A stretch of 64,000 bases of DNA, taken from positions 800,417 to 864,416 of the forward strand of contig NZ_LR130760.1 of assembly GCF_900625095.1 (NCBI RefSeq). The letters are read 5' to 3'. The notes below the pieces were generated by a model. That model was not told the DNA's origin. It did no database searches and saw nothing but the letters and a program-made list of their open reading frames with translations. The position numbers and the translations under genes were made by a program. Positions 19,352 through 28,763 of this stretch are shown piece by piece. Positions within the stretch are counted from its first letter, which is position 1. Each line of letters starts with the position of its first letter. The DNA comes from Acinetobacter ihumii. Its GTDB lineage: Bacteria > Pseudomonadota > Gammaproteobacteria > Pseudomonadales > Moraxellaceae.

Positions 19352-20431
19352 GTGCGCCAAGCAACAGTTTATATTGACAGTTCAGCATTGCAATATAATT
19401 TAAACCGTGTCAAACAACTTGCACCACACTCGAAAATTGTGAGTATGGTCAAAGCCAATGCTTATGGACATGGAGTCAAAGACTGTTTAGCAGCCTTAAA
19501 TAACACAGATGCTTTTGGTGTCGCTACATTGGAAGAAGCACTTGAGCTTCGTTCACACGGTGCCAAACATCCAATTACCCTGATTGAAGGGATTTTTAAT
19601 GCCAATGAAATGGATGCTGTTTTAAAACATCAACTTGAATGTGTGATACATCATCATCAGCAAGTCGAATGGCTATTAAACTACAAAGATGAATATATTC
19701 AACAAGGCTTGAAAGTCTGGATCAAGTTAAACAGCGGAATGAACCGTTTAGGGTTTAAAATTGATGACATTATTGATGTTATTACTCGTTTAAAACGTGA
19801 AGGTCTGCACTGTGTATTGGTCATGCACTTTGCCAATGCTGATGTTCCAGCTCACCCTATGAATCAGCAACAGATTCAACAACTACTCAAGATTAAAGAT
19901 ATGTGCGCACCAATTGAGGTGTCATGTTGTAATTCAGCAGCGATCTTTAATTGGCCAGAACTGCATTTTGATTATGTACGTCCCGGCATCATGCTTTACG
20001 GCGCAACTCCATTTGCAGACAAAAATATTCATGAACTGGACCTAAAACCAGTGATGACCTTTACTGCACGGATTATTGCGCTTAATTCTATTCAAGCAGG
20101 TGAGTCTGTGGGTTATGGTTCATTATTTACTGCTGAAGAAAATATAGATATTGCCATTGTATCCATTGGCTATGGCGACGGCTATCCACGCGCTTATACT
20201 ACACAAAACTATGTGGCAATAGATGGCAAGCTGAGACGTGTGATTGGACGAGTCAGCATGGATATGATCGCCATTGATGTAACAGGCTTAAATGCAGCAC
20301 TGGATCAAGAAGTAGAACTGTGGGGGCAACATCGTTTGGTAGATGACGTTGCCCAAGCAAATGGAACGATTGGATATGAGTTACTCTGTCGTTTAAGCAA
20401 TCGACCAATTCGACGTAAAATTGAAATTTAA
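19352..20431 (+). CDS. alr: Alanine racemase
   Basis: PLP-dependent enzyme that interconverts L- and D-alanine, supplying D-alanine for peptidoglycan. 359 residues; the PLP lysine is Lys34 in MVKANAYGHG and the second catalytic base is Tyr255 in VGYGSLF. Start at a GTG with a strong AAAGGAG 11 bases upstream. In this organism group alr commonly follows dnaB. A terminator at the end overlaps the 3' end of the convergent BLUF gene. Confidence 0.95.
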   Translation: MRQATVYIDSSALQYNLNRVKQLAPHSKIVSMVKANAYGHGVKDCLAALNNTDAFGVATLEEALELRSHGAKHPITLIEGIFNANEMDAVLKHQLECVIHHHQQVEWLLNYKDEYIQQGLKVWIKLNSGMNRLGFKIDDIIDVITRLKREGLHCVLVMHFANADVPAHPMNQQQIQQLLKIKDMCAPIEVSCCNSAAIFNWPELHFDYVRPGIMLYGATPFADKNIHELDLKPVMTFTARIIALNSIQAGESVGYGSLFTAEENIDIAIVSIGYGDGYPRAYTTQNYVAIDGKLRRVIGRVSMDMIAIDVTGLNAALDQEVELWGQHRLVDDVAQANGTIGYELLCRLSNRPIRRKIEI

Positions 20432-20438
20432 TATATTC

Positions 20439-20463
20439 AAACTCCTGTTTAGGCAGGAGTTTC
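20439..20463. terminator. Shared terminator of alr and the BLUF gene
   Basis: AAACTCCTG/CAGGAGTTT stem with a 6-nt loop between the two convergent genes. It covers the last codons of the BLUF gene. Confidence 0.7.
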
Positions 20464-20874
20464 TGCTTCAGTATCTTTTAAAATAAGCAAAAAATGTTCT
20501 AAAGATTCACCCTCCAGTAAATAAGGGTCAAAACGCGCGCTTCCCATTTCAGCAAAGAATGCTTTAACTTCACTACGTTTTCGCACAAATTTCATCGACC
20601 AATCTTTAAAATTCATGTGCTCGATATCTTTTTGTTGAAGAACCTTAAGGTTTTCGTGGCGAGCATCCTTACGAATGGATTCAAGCAAATCTAATATTTG
20701 TGTTTTTTCACCCTCGAGACACTGGAAAAAGTAACGGTCTGCGTAATACAGCACCCCTTGAATTTCGTGCACATAATTAAAGTGCATGGCACGCGTCAGA
20801 ATCTCTCGCAAATCAACCATTAACTGTTCATTTGAAGAAGTTGCTTCACTGGCATAACAAATTTGGTAGATCAT
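20449..20874 (-). CDS. BLUF domain blue-light sensor
   Basis: Flavin-binding photoreceptor of 141 residues, essentially a BLUF domain plus a short C-terminal tail. The residues that hydrogen-bond FAD and switch on blue light are all present: Tyr7, Asn33, Gln51, Trp92 and Met94 in WSMKF. These match BlsA of Acinetobacter baumannii (Tyr7, Gln51, Trp92), which controls motility and biofilm in response to light and temperature. There is no attached output domain, so it probably works by protein contacts. Shine-Dalgarno GAGGT precedes the ATG. It lies only 40 bases after the Anbu gene with no terminator between, so it may belong to that operon. Confidence 0.92.
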   Translation of the reverse strand: MIYQICYASEATSSNEQLMVDLREILTRAMHFNYVHEIQGVLYYADRYFFQCLEGEKTQILDLLESIRKDARHENLKVLQQKDIEHMNFKDWSMKFVRKRSEVKAFFAEMGSARFDPYLLEGESLEHFLLILKDTEAETPA

Positions 20875-20914
20875 GGTGTTACCTCGATTATTTTATTATG
20901 CCAGTGTGTCGACG

Positions 20915-21649
20915 TTATTCCAGATACTCGTTGGACGGTTTTGGAATTTCGTGTAAACCTGCGCGTAATATTTCGGACCACTGCTTACTAATTTTTTGAA
21001 AATAAGCATCATCTTGTGTGACACGTTTGCCTTTCGGCATTTCCAAACTATCTACGTGATAAACCAATACATCTAAAGGTAAACCGACAGAGACATTTGA
21101 ACGTAGGGTTGAATCAAAAGAAAGTAAACTGCAACGCAGTGCCTCATCCAAGGGCATATGATATGACAATGCCCGATCTAAAATAGGTTTGCCATATTTA
21201 CTTTCACCAATTTGAAAATATGGCGTGTCTTTGGTTGCGCAAATAAAATTTCCTTGTGGATAAATATTATAGAGCTGCTGTTCACTATTACCGATCTGTC
21301 CGCCCACTAAAAGACTACAATAGTAGTTACTTTGCTCTAGTGTATCCTCAGTAATATCTTCAATCACTGCGCGTAAAGTACGCCCTACCAGTTGAGCAAC
21401 CTCAAACATGGTACTGACCGTATATAAGTTAGGTTGTTCTTGCAGCTCAAGCTGATTCCTTAGATGCCCAATAACTGCCTGCGTGGTGGCTAAATTTCCA
21501 GCAGTTTGTATAGCTATAAATCGGTCATTCGGTTTTCCAAACGTATAAAGTTTTCTAAACACCGAAATTTGATCTACACCTGCATTGGTACGGGTATCAC
21601 TGATAAAGACCAATCCATCATTTAAACGTAAAGCACAACAATAGGTCAT
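20915..21649 (-). CDS. Anbu-type proteasome-like peptidase
   Basis: Ntn-hydrolase related to HslV and the 20S proteasome beta subunit ('ancestral beta subunit'). I start it at the ATG at 21649, so that Met removal exposes Thr1 (TYCCALRLN), as the family needs. Asp17 and Arg19 (SDTRTNAG) and Lys32 (FRK) complete the catalytic set. In-frame ATG 21658 and TTG 21667 lie upstream, the latter overlapping the stop codon of the transglutaminase gene. In other bacteria Anbu is encoded with a circularly permuted ATP-grasp protein, an alpha-E protein and a transglutaminase-like protein, as here; such clusters have been proposed to make and process a peptide, but no product is known. Confidence 0.9.
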   Translation of the reverse strand: MTYCCALRLNDGLVFISDTRTNAGVDQISVFRKLYTFGKPNDRFIAIQTAGNLATTQAVIGHLRNQLELQEQPNLYTVSTMFEVAQLVGRTLRAVIEDITEDTLEQSNYYCSLLVGGQIGNSEQQLYNIYPQGNFICATKDTPYFQIGESKYGKPILDRALSYHMPLDEALRCSLLSFDSTLRSNVSVGLPLDVLVYHVDSLEMPKGKRVTQDDAYFQKISKQWSEILRAGLHEIPKPSNEYLE

Positions 21650-21663
21650 CGTATTCATTCCAC

Positions 21664-22443
21664 TCAACAGGCCAATACTTGAACTGTTGATACCATTTTT
21701 TCTACCCCACCTCTTTCACGCATTCCACGAACTGGCGCAACATCAAAGTAATCGCGTCCAATCGCAATATAAATATGTGAAGAAGGCCTAAATAATTGAT
21801 TACTTACATCGAAAGAATACCATTGTTTACCTAAAAAAACCTCTGCCCATGCATGACTAGCCAGATGAGGTGCATTTGAATCGTATAAATAGCCTGAAAC
21901 ATAGCGGGCTGGTAAATTTAAAGCACGACACATGGCAATCATAATATGTGCATGATCCTGACACACTCCAGAACCCGTATGAAATGCATCCCTTGCTGTA
22001 AATTGCACCGTGGTTGAAAATGGTGCATAGCCCACCTTTATTAAAATCTGTTCAGCCAAAGTTCTCAAACTTTCCAAACTTGGATATTTCACATGCTGAT
22101 GAACAAAATCTAGCATTTCAGCATCACACTGCGTAGCCAGCGTGGGCTGTAGAAATAAACTGATTGGTACATCTGGTTGGTGCGCACCTGCATCATTTTC
22201 ATATAACTCAACTACGCCTTGAGCCATAATAGTCAAATGCTGATAATCAAATCGCTGTGATGAAGTAATCCACACATTATTAAATACATCTGTTTTAATT
22301 ACTCGTTCACCTGGGACACTAATATCCCAGTAATGAACATGTTGATGGGCTGAACTTTGAGGAATCATCTTGATATATTGAATGCTATTACAAGCACGTT
22401 CACTATATGCATAATGCGTTTGATGATTCACCATCAGCTTCAT
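21664..22443 (-). CDS. Transglutaminase-like cysteine peptidase family protein
   Basis: 259 residues. The N-terminal beta region (about 1-95) is the bacterial transglutaminase-like N-domain, followed by the papain-fold core with Cys161 (GVCQDHA), His197 (SHAW) and Asp212 (FDVSNQ) as the catalytic triad. It may act as a peptidase or amidase on peptide bonds made by its ATP-grasp neighbour; this is inference. It overlaps the alpha-E gene by four bases (ATGA) and nearly abuts the Anbu gene, which shows one transcript. Confidence 0.9.
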   Translation of the reverse strand: MKLMVNHQTHYAYSERACNSIQYIKMIPQSSAHQHVHYWDISVPGERVIKTDVFNNVWITSSQRFDYQHLTIMAQGVVELYENDAGAHQPDVPISLFLQPTLATQCDAEMLDFVHQHVKYPSLESLRTLAEQILIKVGYAPFSTTVQFTARDAFHTGSGVCQDHAHIMIAMCRALNLPARYVSGYLYDSNAPHLASHAWAEVFLGKQWYSFDVSNQLFRPSSHIYIAIGRDYFDVAPVRGMRERGGVEKMVSTVQVLAC

Positions 22444-23045
22444 ACAGGTGCCTCAAACATCAATTGCAGTTGATCGTGAAAATGATAAAAAGAAATCAAG
22501 TTAGGTTCTAGCTTGAACTGAAGCCAAGCATCTTCCAAGCTTACCCAGCCATAATTTCTAAGCGCATGAATAATGCCATCCAATTGTGCCATTGCTGCGG
22601 TTGGATCTTGCTTAAAGCGCAAAACTGAATCCAGTAATTCTATTTTTTGTCCCAAGCTAAAGAACAATAGAATATCTCGATCAGTTTCAGCTTCCAGAAT
22701 TTCATTACATTCTTGCACGATATCGCAGATATAGCCCGGCTGCTCACTGGCATTTTTAATCAGCACATTCAGTTCAGAATAGGCTTTGGCAGCTAAAACA
22801 GAACGTAACTCATAAATATTATCGCGCGCGTAACTAAATTGTTTGGCAAATGAATAAGGTTGTTCTGGATCAAGTGCCAATTCATTTAATGACGCCGCAT
22901 CATAAGCAGGCAAACAAAATGCATGGCTAAATTCAATCGCGTCCTGATCCTGAGTAAATGGAACACGACTACAAAAGAAATTAACACGCATTAAATAGCG
23001 TCCTAACCAATAAATATGTTGTGCATTTGAACAAAGTAAAATCAT
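22440..23045 (-). CDS. Alpha-E domain protein, short form
   Basis: All-helical protein of 201 residues. The start ILLCSNAQHIYWLGRYLMRV corresponds to the alpha-E family opening (R-A-E-x-x-YWLGRYLERAE-like) and the later ALRNYGW-S-EDAWLQF region fits its end, but family members are usually near 300 residues, so about a third is missing or diverged. Alpha-E proteins accompany ATP-grasp and transglutaminase-like genes, function unknown. It sits between those two genes here, overlapping the transglutaminase gene by four bases and starting 21 bases after the ATP-grasp gene. Confidence 0.75.
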   Translation of the reverse strand: MILLCSNAQHIYWLGRYLMRVNFFCSRVPFTQDQDAIEFSHAFCLPAYDAASLNELALDPEQPYSFAKQFSYARDNIYELRSVLAAKAYSELNVLIKNASEQPGYICDIVQECNEILEAETDRDILLFFSLGQKIELLDSVLRFKQDPTAAMAQLDGIIHALRNYGWVSLEDAWLQFKLEPNLISFYHFHDQLQLMFEAPV

Positions 23046-23066
23046 AGTTCCGTCCTTGTCCTGAAA

Positions 23067-24620
23067 TTAGGAATGAAGTGCTTCTACAACCCATGTATCT
23101 TTAATACCGCCACCTTGTGATGAGTTCACCACGAGTGAACCTGCTTTCATTGCGACCCGAGTTAAACCACCCGGTACAATTTCCGTCCGATATGGCGAAG
23201 CCAGAACAAATGGACGTAAATCGATATGTCGCTCGGCAATACCATCTTGAGTCATCGTCGGTGCAACAGACAATTCAAGCGTAGGTTGAGCAATATATAA
23301 ATGTGGATGTGCCAAAACTTTCTTTCTAAAATCGTCAATTTCAGCCTGAGTTGCCTGAGGACCAATAAGCATGCCATAACCACCCGAACCTTGAGCTTCT
23401 TTCACAACAAGCTGTTCGATGTTACGGATCACATAATCCAGCTCTTCATCACGGCGGCACTGATAAGTCGGTACATTTTTAAGAATCGGTGTTTCGTTCA
23501 AATAATATTTAATCATATCATCGACATACGGATAAATTGATTTATCATCCGCAACACCTGTTCCCGGTGCATTTGCAATCACAACATTATGCTGTAAATA
23601 CGCAGACATCAAACCTGCAACACCCAATGTACTGTCAGGTCTAAAAGTAAGAGGATCAAGAAATGCATCATCAACTCGACGATAAATCACATCGACACGT
23701 TGACGACCACGTATGGTTTTTACATAGACATGATCATTTTCAACAAATAAATCACGGCTACTGACCAAAGGCACACCCATTTCACGTGCTAAAAAAGCAT
23801 GTTCATAGTATGCGCTATTAAAACGACCTGGCGTTAAAACCACAATAAATGGATTATCTACATAAGCATTTTCTTCTAAAATGGCTCTGAGTATTGTTGG
23901 ATATTGTTCAATTTCTTGTAACGGACTAGCTGCGCACAGCTCAGGCATGAGTTCTTTACTAATTTTACGACTCTCAATCATATAAGACACCCCAGAAGGC
24001 GTTCTTAAATTATCTTCGAGCACAAAGAAATCACCTTTACCATCACGAATGATATCAATCCCACTGATTTGAGAATAAATTTTTCCTTTTAAATCGTGAT
24101 TAAGCATATGCGGCTGGAACGCCTCATGCGTCATGATCTGCATTTGCGGAATAATTTCTTCTTTTAATATATGTTGATCATGATAGATATCGTGCAAAAA
24201 TAAATTTAAAGCTTTAACGCGCTGCGCACAACCTTGAGAAATTTTCTCCCATTGCTTTTTTTCGATTACTCTCGGAATTAAATCGTAAGGAATAGTACGT
24301 TGTGTACCTTCATCGTCTCCATACACCGTAAAGGTAATACCTTCATATAAAAAATGTTGTTTTGCCTGTAGATTAAGCTGCTTAAGCTCGTCTAAACTAT
24401 GAACCGATAACCACTGCTCTATTTTTTTAGAAACTTCTCCGCTCGACGTTACATCATCCGTCATTTCATTAAAAAACTTCGATTTAAGTTGCTCAAAAAG
24501 ATTGGTGCTTACACTTAATTGGTCAACAAACGAAGATTGGCTATTCAATAAGACTCCTGTTGCTTTGTCTTTCATATATTGCTCACCTGCGCCTCTCATC
24601 TCTTTATCTTCTTCTAACAT
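23067..24620 (-). CDS. Circularly permuted ATP-grasp protein
   Basis: 517-residue member of the circularly permuted ATP-grasp type 2 group, predicted to form an amide or peptide bond using ATP. Visible landmarks: the GISGIDIIRDGKGDFFVLEDNLRTPSGVSYM region (key residues D187, E197DN199, S204GVSY) and a later VVKEAQGSGGYGM nucleotide-binding stretch. Its substrate is unknown. First gene of the minus-strand cluster; its promoter must lie in the 230 bp shared with the divergent WYL regulator gene. The exact start is uncertain, since ATGs also occur at residues 8 and 16. Confidence 0.88.
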   Translation of the reverse strand: MLEEDKEMRGAGEQYMKDKATGVLLNSQSSFVDQLSVSTNLFEQLKSKFFNEMTDDVTSSGEVSKKIEQWLSVHSLDELKQLNLQAKQHFLYEGITFTVYGDDEGTQRTIPYDLIPRVIEKKQWEKISQGCAQRVKALNLFLHDIYHDQHILKEEIIPQMQIMTHEAFQPHMLNHDLKGKIYSQISGIDIIRDGKGDFFVLEDNLRTPSGVSYMIESRKISKELMPELCAASPLQEIEQYPTILRAILEENAYVDNPFIVVLTPGRFNSAYYEHAFLAREMGVPLVSSRDLFVENDHVYVKTIRGRQRVDVIYRRVDDAFLDPLTFRPDSTLGVAGLMSAYLQHNVVIANAPGTGVADDKSIYPYVDDMIKYYLNETPILKNVPTYQCRRDEELDYVIRNIEQLVVKEAQGSGGYGMLIGPQATQAEIDDFRKKVLAHPHLYIAQPTLELSVAPTMTQDGIAERHIDLRPFVLASPYRTEIVPGGLTRVAMKAGSLVVNSSQGGGIKDTWVVEALHS

Positions 24621-24849
24621 ATTGACCTGCCTTTTTTCTTGTTGGCTTCAGATTATACCTAGCAAATAAGATGCCACTTATGACAAATTCTTTCTTTATT
24701 TATCGGAAAATCAACGATCTCATTCAACAGTGTTCTTGTAGTAAGATGTATCGAGATATAGCAATCTTTTTGTTACATTCTTGCCAAAAGGCTTCAGTTT
24801 TCTTATTGTGTAACTATTCAAATTTCATTTTTTATCTGATTCACTGCTT

Positions 24850-25857
24850 ATGTCTTTACAAGAAAAAGAAACCTCAAACAGTCTCTATCGTCAGTGGCAA
24901 ATTCTTTCACGGCTTTCCACAGGTAAATGGCTGGGAACACGCGAACTACAGGAAATGCTGGTACGCGAAGGCGTTGACATTAGTTTACGAACCATTCAAA
25001 GAGATTTAAACCAGATTGCACAACGCTTCCCCATTGAAAGTAATAAAACCGTTCCGCAAGGCTGGCGTTGGCGTTCAGATGCTCCGATTCAAAGTTTACC
25101 GCACATGACCAGCTCACAAGCGGTCACCTTTATGATGGTAGAAGAACATTTAAAACATCTGCTTCCTCCAAGTTTAATTGAGGAAATGAACCCATGGTTT
25201 GATCTGGCACGACGTAGTCTTTCCACTCAAAACAACGTGCGCCAATGGATTAATCGTGTACGCATTGTGCCTGCCAGCCAACCGCTCATCCCACCGCTTG
25301 TCGATAAACAGGCGCAACAAGCAGTTTATGAAGGTTTACTTCAAGATAAACAAATTGAATGTGTTTATCGTCCGCGTAATATTCATGCTGAAGAAAAATC
25401 TTATGTGCTCAACCCTCTCGCACTGGTACAAAAAGGTGCGATTATTTATTTAATATGTACTCGGCATGATAAAAGTGATGTGCAAACTTTTGCTTTGCAC
25501 CGTTTTAAATCAGCAAATGTATTAAATTCGCGCGCTCTGCACCCTGTTAACTTCGATATTGATCAATATATCGATTCAGGCGCACTCGGCTTTCGTGTAG
25601 ATTACAGTAAACCGACAGAAATGATCGATCTTAAGCTCACTATGACCGAAAATACTGCACAGACGTTCTATGAAAGCCAACTCAGTAAAAATCAAATTAT
25701 CCAACATATTGATGAAAATATCGTAGAAATTACCGCTAGTGTTCCCTTCACTTCCCAGCTGGTTTGGTGGTTACGTAGTTTTGGCAAAAAAATTCTGCAT
25801 ATTGAACCCATTGAAGTTCATCATGCTGTAAGAGAAATTGATGCTGAATCTACATAA
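24850..25857 (+). CDS. WYL domain transcriptional regulator
   Basis: 335 residues: N-terminal winged helix-turn-helix (about 10-65, with LGTRELQEMLVREGVDISLR and TIQRDLNQI), then a WYL domain (about 145-230) and a C-terminal WCX-type extension. WYL proteins sense small ligands or nucleic acid. It is divergent from the Anbu/ATP-grasp cluster across 230 bp and is therefore a good candidate regulator of that cluster. No clear Shine-Dalgarno sequence precedes the ATG. Confidence 0.88.
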   Translation: MSLQEKETSNSLYRQWQILSRLSTGKWLGTRELQEMLVREGVDISLRTIQRDLNQIAQRFPIESNKTVPQGWRWRSDAPIQSLPHMTSSQAVTFMMVEEHLKHLLPPSLIEEMNPWFDLARRSLSTQNNVRQWINRVRIVPASQPLIPPLVDKQAQQAVYEGLLQDKQIECVYRPRNIHAEEKSYVLNPLALVQKGAIIYLICTRHDKSDVQTFALHRFKSANVLNSRALHPVNFDIDQYIDSGALGFRVDYSKPTEMIDLKLTMTENTAQTFYESQLSKNQIIQHIDENIVEITASVPFTSQLVWWLRSFGKKILHIEPIEVHHAVREIDAEST

Positions 25858-25864
25858 ATAAAAA

Positions 25865-25895
25865 AGAGAGCAATTTTGCTCTCTCAATATTTTTA
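25865..25895. terminator. Bidirectional terminator after the WYL gene
   Basis: GAGAGCA-ATTT-TGCTCTC with flanking A and T runs. The minus-strand reading has the better T tail (TTTTTTATTT), so it may also end a minus-strand transcript from the region to the right. Confidence 0.75.
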
Positions 25896-26031
25896 TTTGC
25901 TTTGTTCTAAACGCAATTTATTATTTTTTGTAGAGAAGAATAATGATCTCTATTTTCCCAAGCCCCGATACCAGAGAAAATAGCGATCAATCTGAATAAA
26001 TGCTTTGGTGTCAACATAAGCATGCTAAATC
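25866..26031 (-). ncRNA. Candidate small RNA between the WYL gene and mnmG
   Basis: On the minus strand a TATAAT (26043-26038) with a weak ATGACA 15 bases upstream is followed, after about 165 bases, by a good terminator (25865-25884). Between them lies a stem: GATC-g-CTATTTTC (25988-25976) against GAAAATAG-a-GATC (25957-25945), 12 of 13 pairs, with an 18-nt loop. No open frame is apparent. It is a proposal from sequence alone. Confidence 0.35.
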
Positions 26032-26189
26032 AAAGCTATTATAACGAATCGATTTCTTTGTCATTTGGTTTACCTCTATGTTTTGAATGTAAACTCACTA
26101 TAGACAATTTAGAAAATTCTGAGAAATAACAAAATCAGCAACGTAATCACATTTAATTTCTTAAGATTTTTTTATATATCATTTTACAT

Positions 26190-26219
26190 AAAATAAAAAA
26201 GCCCAGTGGAGGCTGGACT
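26190..26219 (-). terminator. Terminator of mnmG
   Basis: Minus strand: AGTCCAG-cctcca-CTGGGCT followed by six T residues and a further T-rich tail. Confidence 0.85.
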
Positions 26220-26249
26220 TTCATAGGGTGAGATTTTATCTAAACTACA

Positions 26250-28130
26250 TTAAGCAATTTTTTTGGTTTGGTTGTTTTTCCGAATCGTAATCATCACCAA
26301 TTGAACTGCGGCAGGTGTAACTCCCGGAATGCGATTGGCTTGTGCCAAAGTTTCAGGGCGTACGGCTTTCAACTTTTGAGTAATCTCACGCGATAAACCT
26401 GAAACCACGTCATAATCAAAGTCTGCTGGGATTTTAGTTTCCTCAAGACGCTTTAACTGAGCCACATCTTCATGCTGACGGTTAATATATCCCTCATATT
26501 TCACCGCAATCTCAATCTGCTCACCTACAAATTGTGATACTTGTGAATCGGTTAATTCTGCAATTTGACTAAAATTCACATTCGGGCGTTTAAGTAAATC
26601 AATCGCACTCGATTCTTTACTTAAGTCTGCACCCGTCATTTCAACAAACTTTTTACCCATCGGATTATTAGGTGCTGCCCAAAGATGTGACAAACGCGCA
26701 GTTTCAGCTTCTACAGCTTCCATTTTTTCACAATAGGCTGCCCAGCGTGTATCATCAACCAGTCCAAGCTCTCGACCCATTGGGGTTAAACGCTGATCTG
26801 CATTGTCTTCACGCAGCATCAAACGATATTCTGCACGTGAGGTAAACATGCGATACGGTTCTTTGGTTCCTAAAGTAATCAGATCATCCACCAAAACTCC
26901 CATATAGGCTTGATCACGTTTTGGTGTCCATTGTTCTTGATCCCACGCACGACGTGCTGCATTTAAACCTGCAAGTAAACCTTGCGCACCTGCTTCCTCA
27001 TAACCTGTTGTACCATTGATCTGGCCTGCAAAGTACAGATTATTGATTGCTTTGGTTTCGAGGGTAAACTTCAATGCTTGCGGATTAAAATAATCGTACT
27101 CAATGGCATAGCCCGGGCGCAAAATATGCGCGTTTTCCATACCACGAATTGAACGAACTAAATTAAACTGCACATCAAACGGTAAAGAGGTTGAAATTCC
27201 GTTTGGATAAAGCTCATGGGTATCCAAACCCTCAGGCTCTAAAAACACCTGATGTGAATCTTTATCTGCAAAACGATGGATTTTATCTTCAATCGATGGA
27301 CAATAACGTGGCCCAACCCCTTCAATCACCCCCGTGTACATGGGTGAACGATCCAAGCCAGCACGAATAATGTCATGGGTTTTTTCATTGGTATGGGTAA
27401 TATAGCAATTGACTTGTTCTGGATGCATCGAAACATCGCCCATAAATGACATCACTGGTGATGGAAAATCACCCGGTTGCGGAATCATCACAGAAAAATC
27501 AACTGAACGTGCATCAATACGGGGTGGCGTACCTGTCTTTAAACGTCCAACAGGTAAATTTAATTCGCGTAAACGATGTGCTAAAGCAATAGATGGCGGA
27601 TCACCTGCTCGACCACCACTGGATTTTTCTAGTCCGATATGAATCACACCGCCCAAGAAAGTCCCTGTCGTTAAGACCACTGTTTTGGTCTCAAAACGAA
27701 CACCCATTTGCGTGACCACGCCTTTTACAGTATCACCCTCAACAATGAGGTCATCTGCGGCTTGCTGGAAAATATCTAAGTTTTGTTGATTTTCTAATGT
27801 ATAACGAATCGCTGCTTTATAACGTACACGATCCGCCTGCGCACGTGTCGCACGAACAGCAGCGCCCTTACGTGAGTTTAAAATACGAAATTGAATACCA
27901 CCTTTATCGGCAGCCAATGCCATTGCTCCACCAAGCGCATCTATTTCACGTACCAGATGTGATTTACCGATACCACCGATGGCTGGGTTACAACTCATTT
28001 GTCCCAATGTTTCAATGTTATGCGTCAAAAGTAAGGTCTGTCGCCCCATACGCGCAGCAGCAAGGGCCGCTTCGGTACCTGCGTGACCACCACCAATAAC
28101 AATAACATCATAAACTTTAGGGTAATGCAT
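26250..28130 (-). CDS. mnmG: tRNA uridine-5-carboxymethylaminomethyl(34) synthesis enzyme MnmG
   Basis: FAD-dependent partner of MnmE that adds the carboxymethylaminomethyl group to the wobble uridine of certain tRNAs. 626 residues. The FAD dinucleotide fold is at the N-terminus ([22 protein letters not shown] in key residues G13-G18), with the [22 protein letters not shown] signature (key C47-N48-P49-A50) and the C-terminal MnmE-binding helical domain. Single gene with its own terminator; not next to other cell-division or ATP-synthase genes here. Confidence 0.97.
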   Translation of the reverse strand: MHYPKVYDVIVIGGGHAGTEAALAAARMGRQTLLLTHNIETLGQMSCNPAIGGIGKSHLVREIDALGGAMALAADKGGIQFRILNSRKGAAVRATRAQADRVRYKAAIRYTLENQQNLDIFQQAADDLIVEGDTVKGVVTQMGVRFETKTVVLTTGTFLGGVIHIGLEKSSGGRAGDPPSIALAHRLRELNLPVGRLKTGTPPRIDARSVDFSVMIPQPGDFPSPVMSFMGDVSMHPEQVNCYITHTNEKTHDIIRAGLDRSPMYTGVIEGVGPRYCPSIEDKIHRFADKDSHQVFLEPEGLDTHELYPNGISTSLPFDVQFNLVRSIRGMENAHILRPGYAIEYDYFNPQALKFTLETKAINNLYFAGQINGTTGYEEAGAQGLLAGLNAARRAWDQEQWTPKRDQAYMGVLVDDLITLGTKEPYRMFTSRAEYRLMLREDNADQRLTPMGRELGLVDDTRWAAYCEKMEAVEAETARLSHLWAAPNNPMGKKFVEMTGADLSKESSAIDLLKRPNVNFSQIAELTDSQVSQFVGEQIEIAVKYEGYINRQHEDVAQLKRLEETKIPADFDYDVVSGLSREITQKLKAVRPETLAQANRIPGVTPAAVQLVMITIRKNNQTKKIA

Positions 28131-28367
28131 GGCTGAAAAACACCAAGAAAAAAGGACGAAAAATTATAGCAAAAAACTGGGTATTAACATGTTTTTTTTA
28201 CAAAAATAAAGACACAAAATTTACAGCAATATACAAGATGTGACATTTTATATAAGTATTTCTGCATAAAACGAATTAACTTTTTAAAAACCGACTCTTA
28301 GAATAAGACTGTGTGAATGCTTTATAGACAGTTAAAACCTAAAATCAACTTTAAAAAAGGTATTGAA

Positions 28368-28604
28368 ATGAAAAACATCATGTTAAAAACAATCACTGTT
28401 TCTGCTTTAATCATTGGTGGTATGACGCTAGCAAACGCTGAAGAAGCAACCGTAAGCAAAGCAGAAACCAATGCACAAATTAAAGCTTGTGCCAAGAAAA
28501 AAGAAGGTGACTGGGCAACTTATGGTTATAAAGGTGTCACATTTAATGGTGTATGCCAAACCAATGCAGATGGTAAACTTCAGTTTAAAGCTCCTGCACC
28601 TTAA
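28368..28604 (+). CDS. Small periplasmic protein of unknown function
   Basis: 78 residues from the ATG at 28368; the frame extends 17 codons upstream, but only this start gives a signal peptide at the N-terminus (MKNIMLKTITVSALII, cleaved after LANA). The mature part of about 55 residues contains two Cys (ACAKKK, GVCQT) that may form a disulphide, and the YGYKGVTFNGVCQ segment. No known catalytic motif. Monocistronic, with a terminator right after. Confidence 0.75.
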   Translation: MKNIMLKTITVSALIIGGMTLANAEEATVSKAETNAQIKACAKKKEGDWATYGYKGVTFNGVCQTNADGKLQFKAPAP

Positions 28605-28630
28605 TAAATTAACATCGTTATAAAATAAAA

Positions 28631-28657
28631 AATACAGACTCATGTCTGTATTTTTTT
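28631..28657 (+). terminator. Terminator of the small periplasmic protein gene
   Basis: AATACAGAC/GTCTGTATT stem with a short loop, then seven T residues. Confidence 0.9.
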
Positions 28658-28763
28658 GAGTAATTATTGGCATGATAAAAATTAAAAATTCTATTTAAAG
28701 CTTTTTAAAATTTAATTACTATCAAATACATATATGGATATATAAAACAAAAAAGGATAAGAG

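Larger units (their letters stand above)
25858..26249. other. Gene-free region between the WYL regulator and mnmG
   Basis: About 390 bases. It holds the bidirectional terminator at 25865-25895, an imperfect 13-bp inverted repeat at 25945-25988, a TATAAT reading on the minus strand at 26038-26043, and the mnmG terminator at 26190-26219. The middle part is a candidate minus-strand small RNA, listed separately. Confidence 0.6.
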
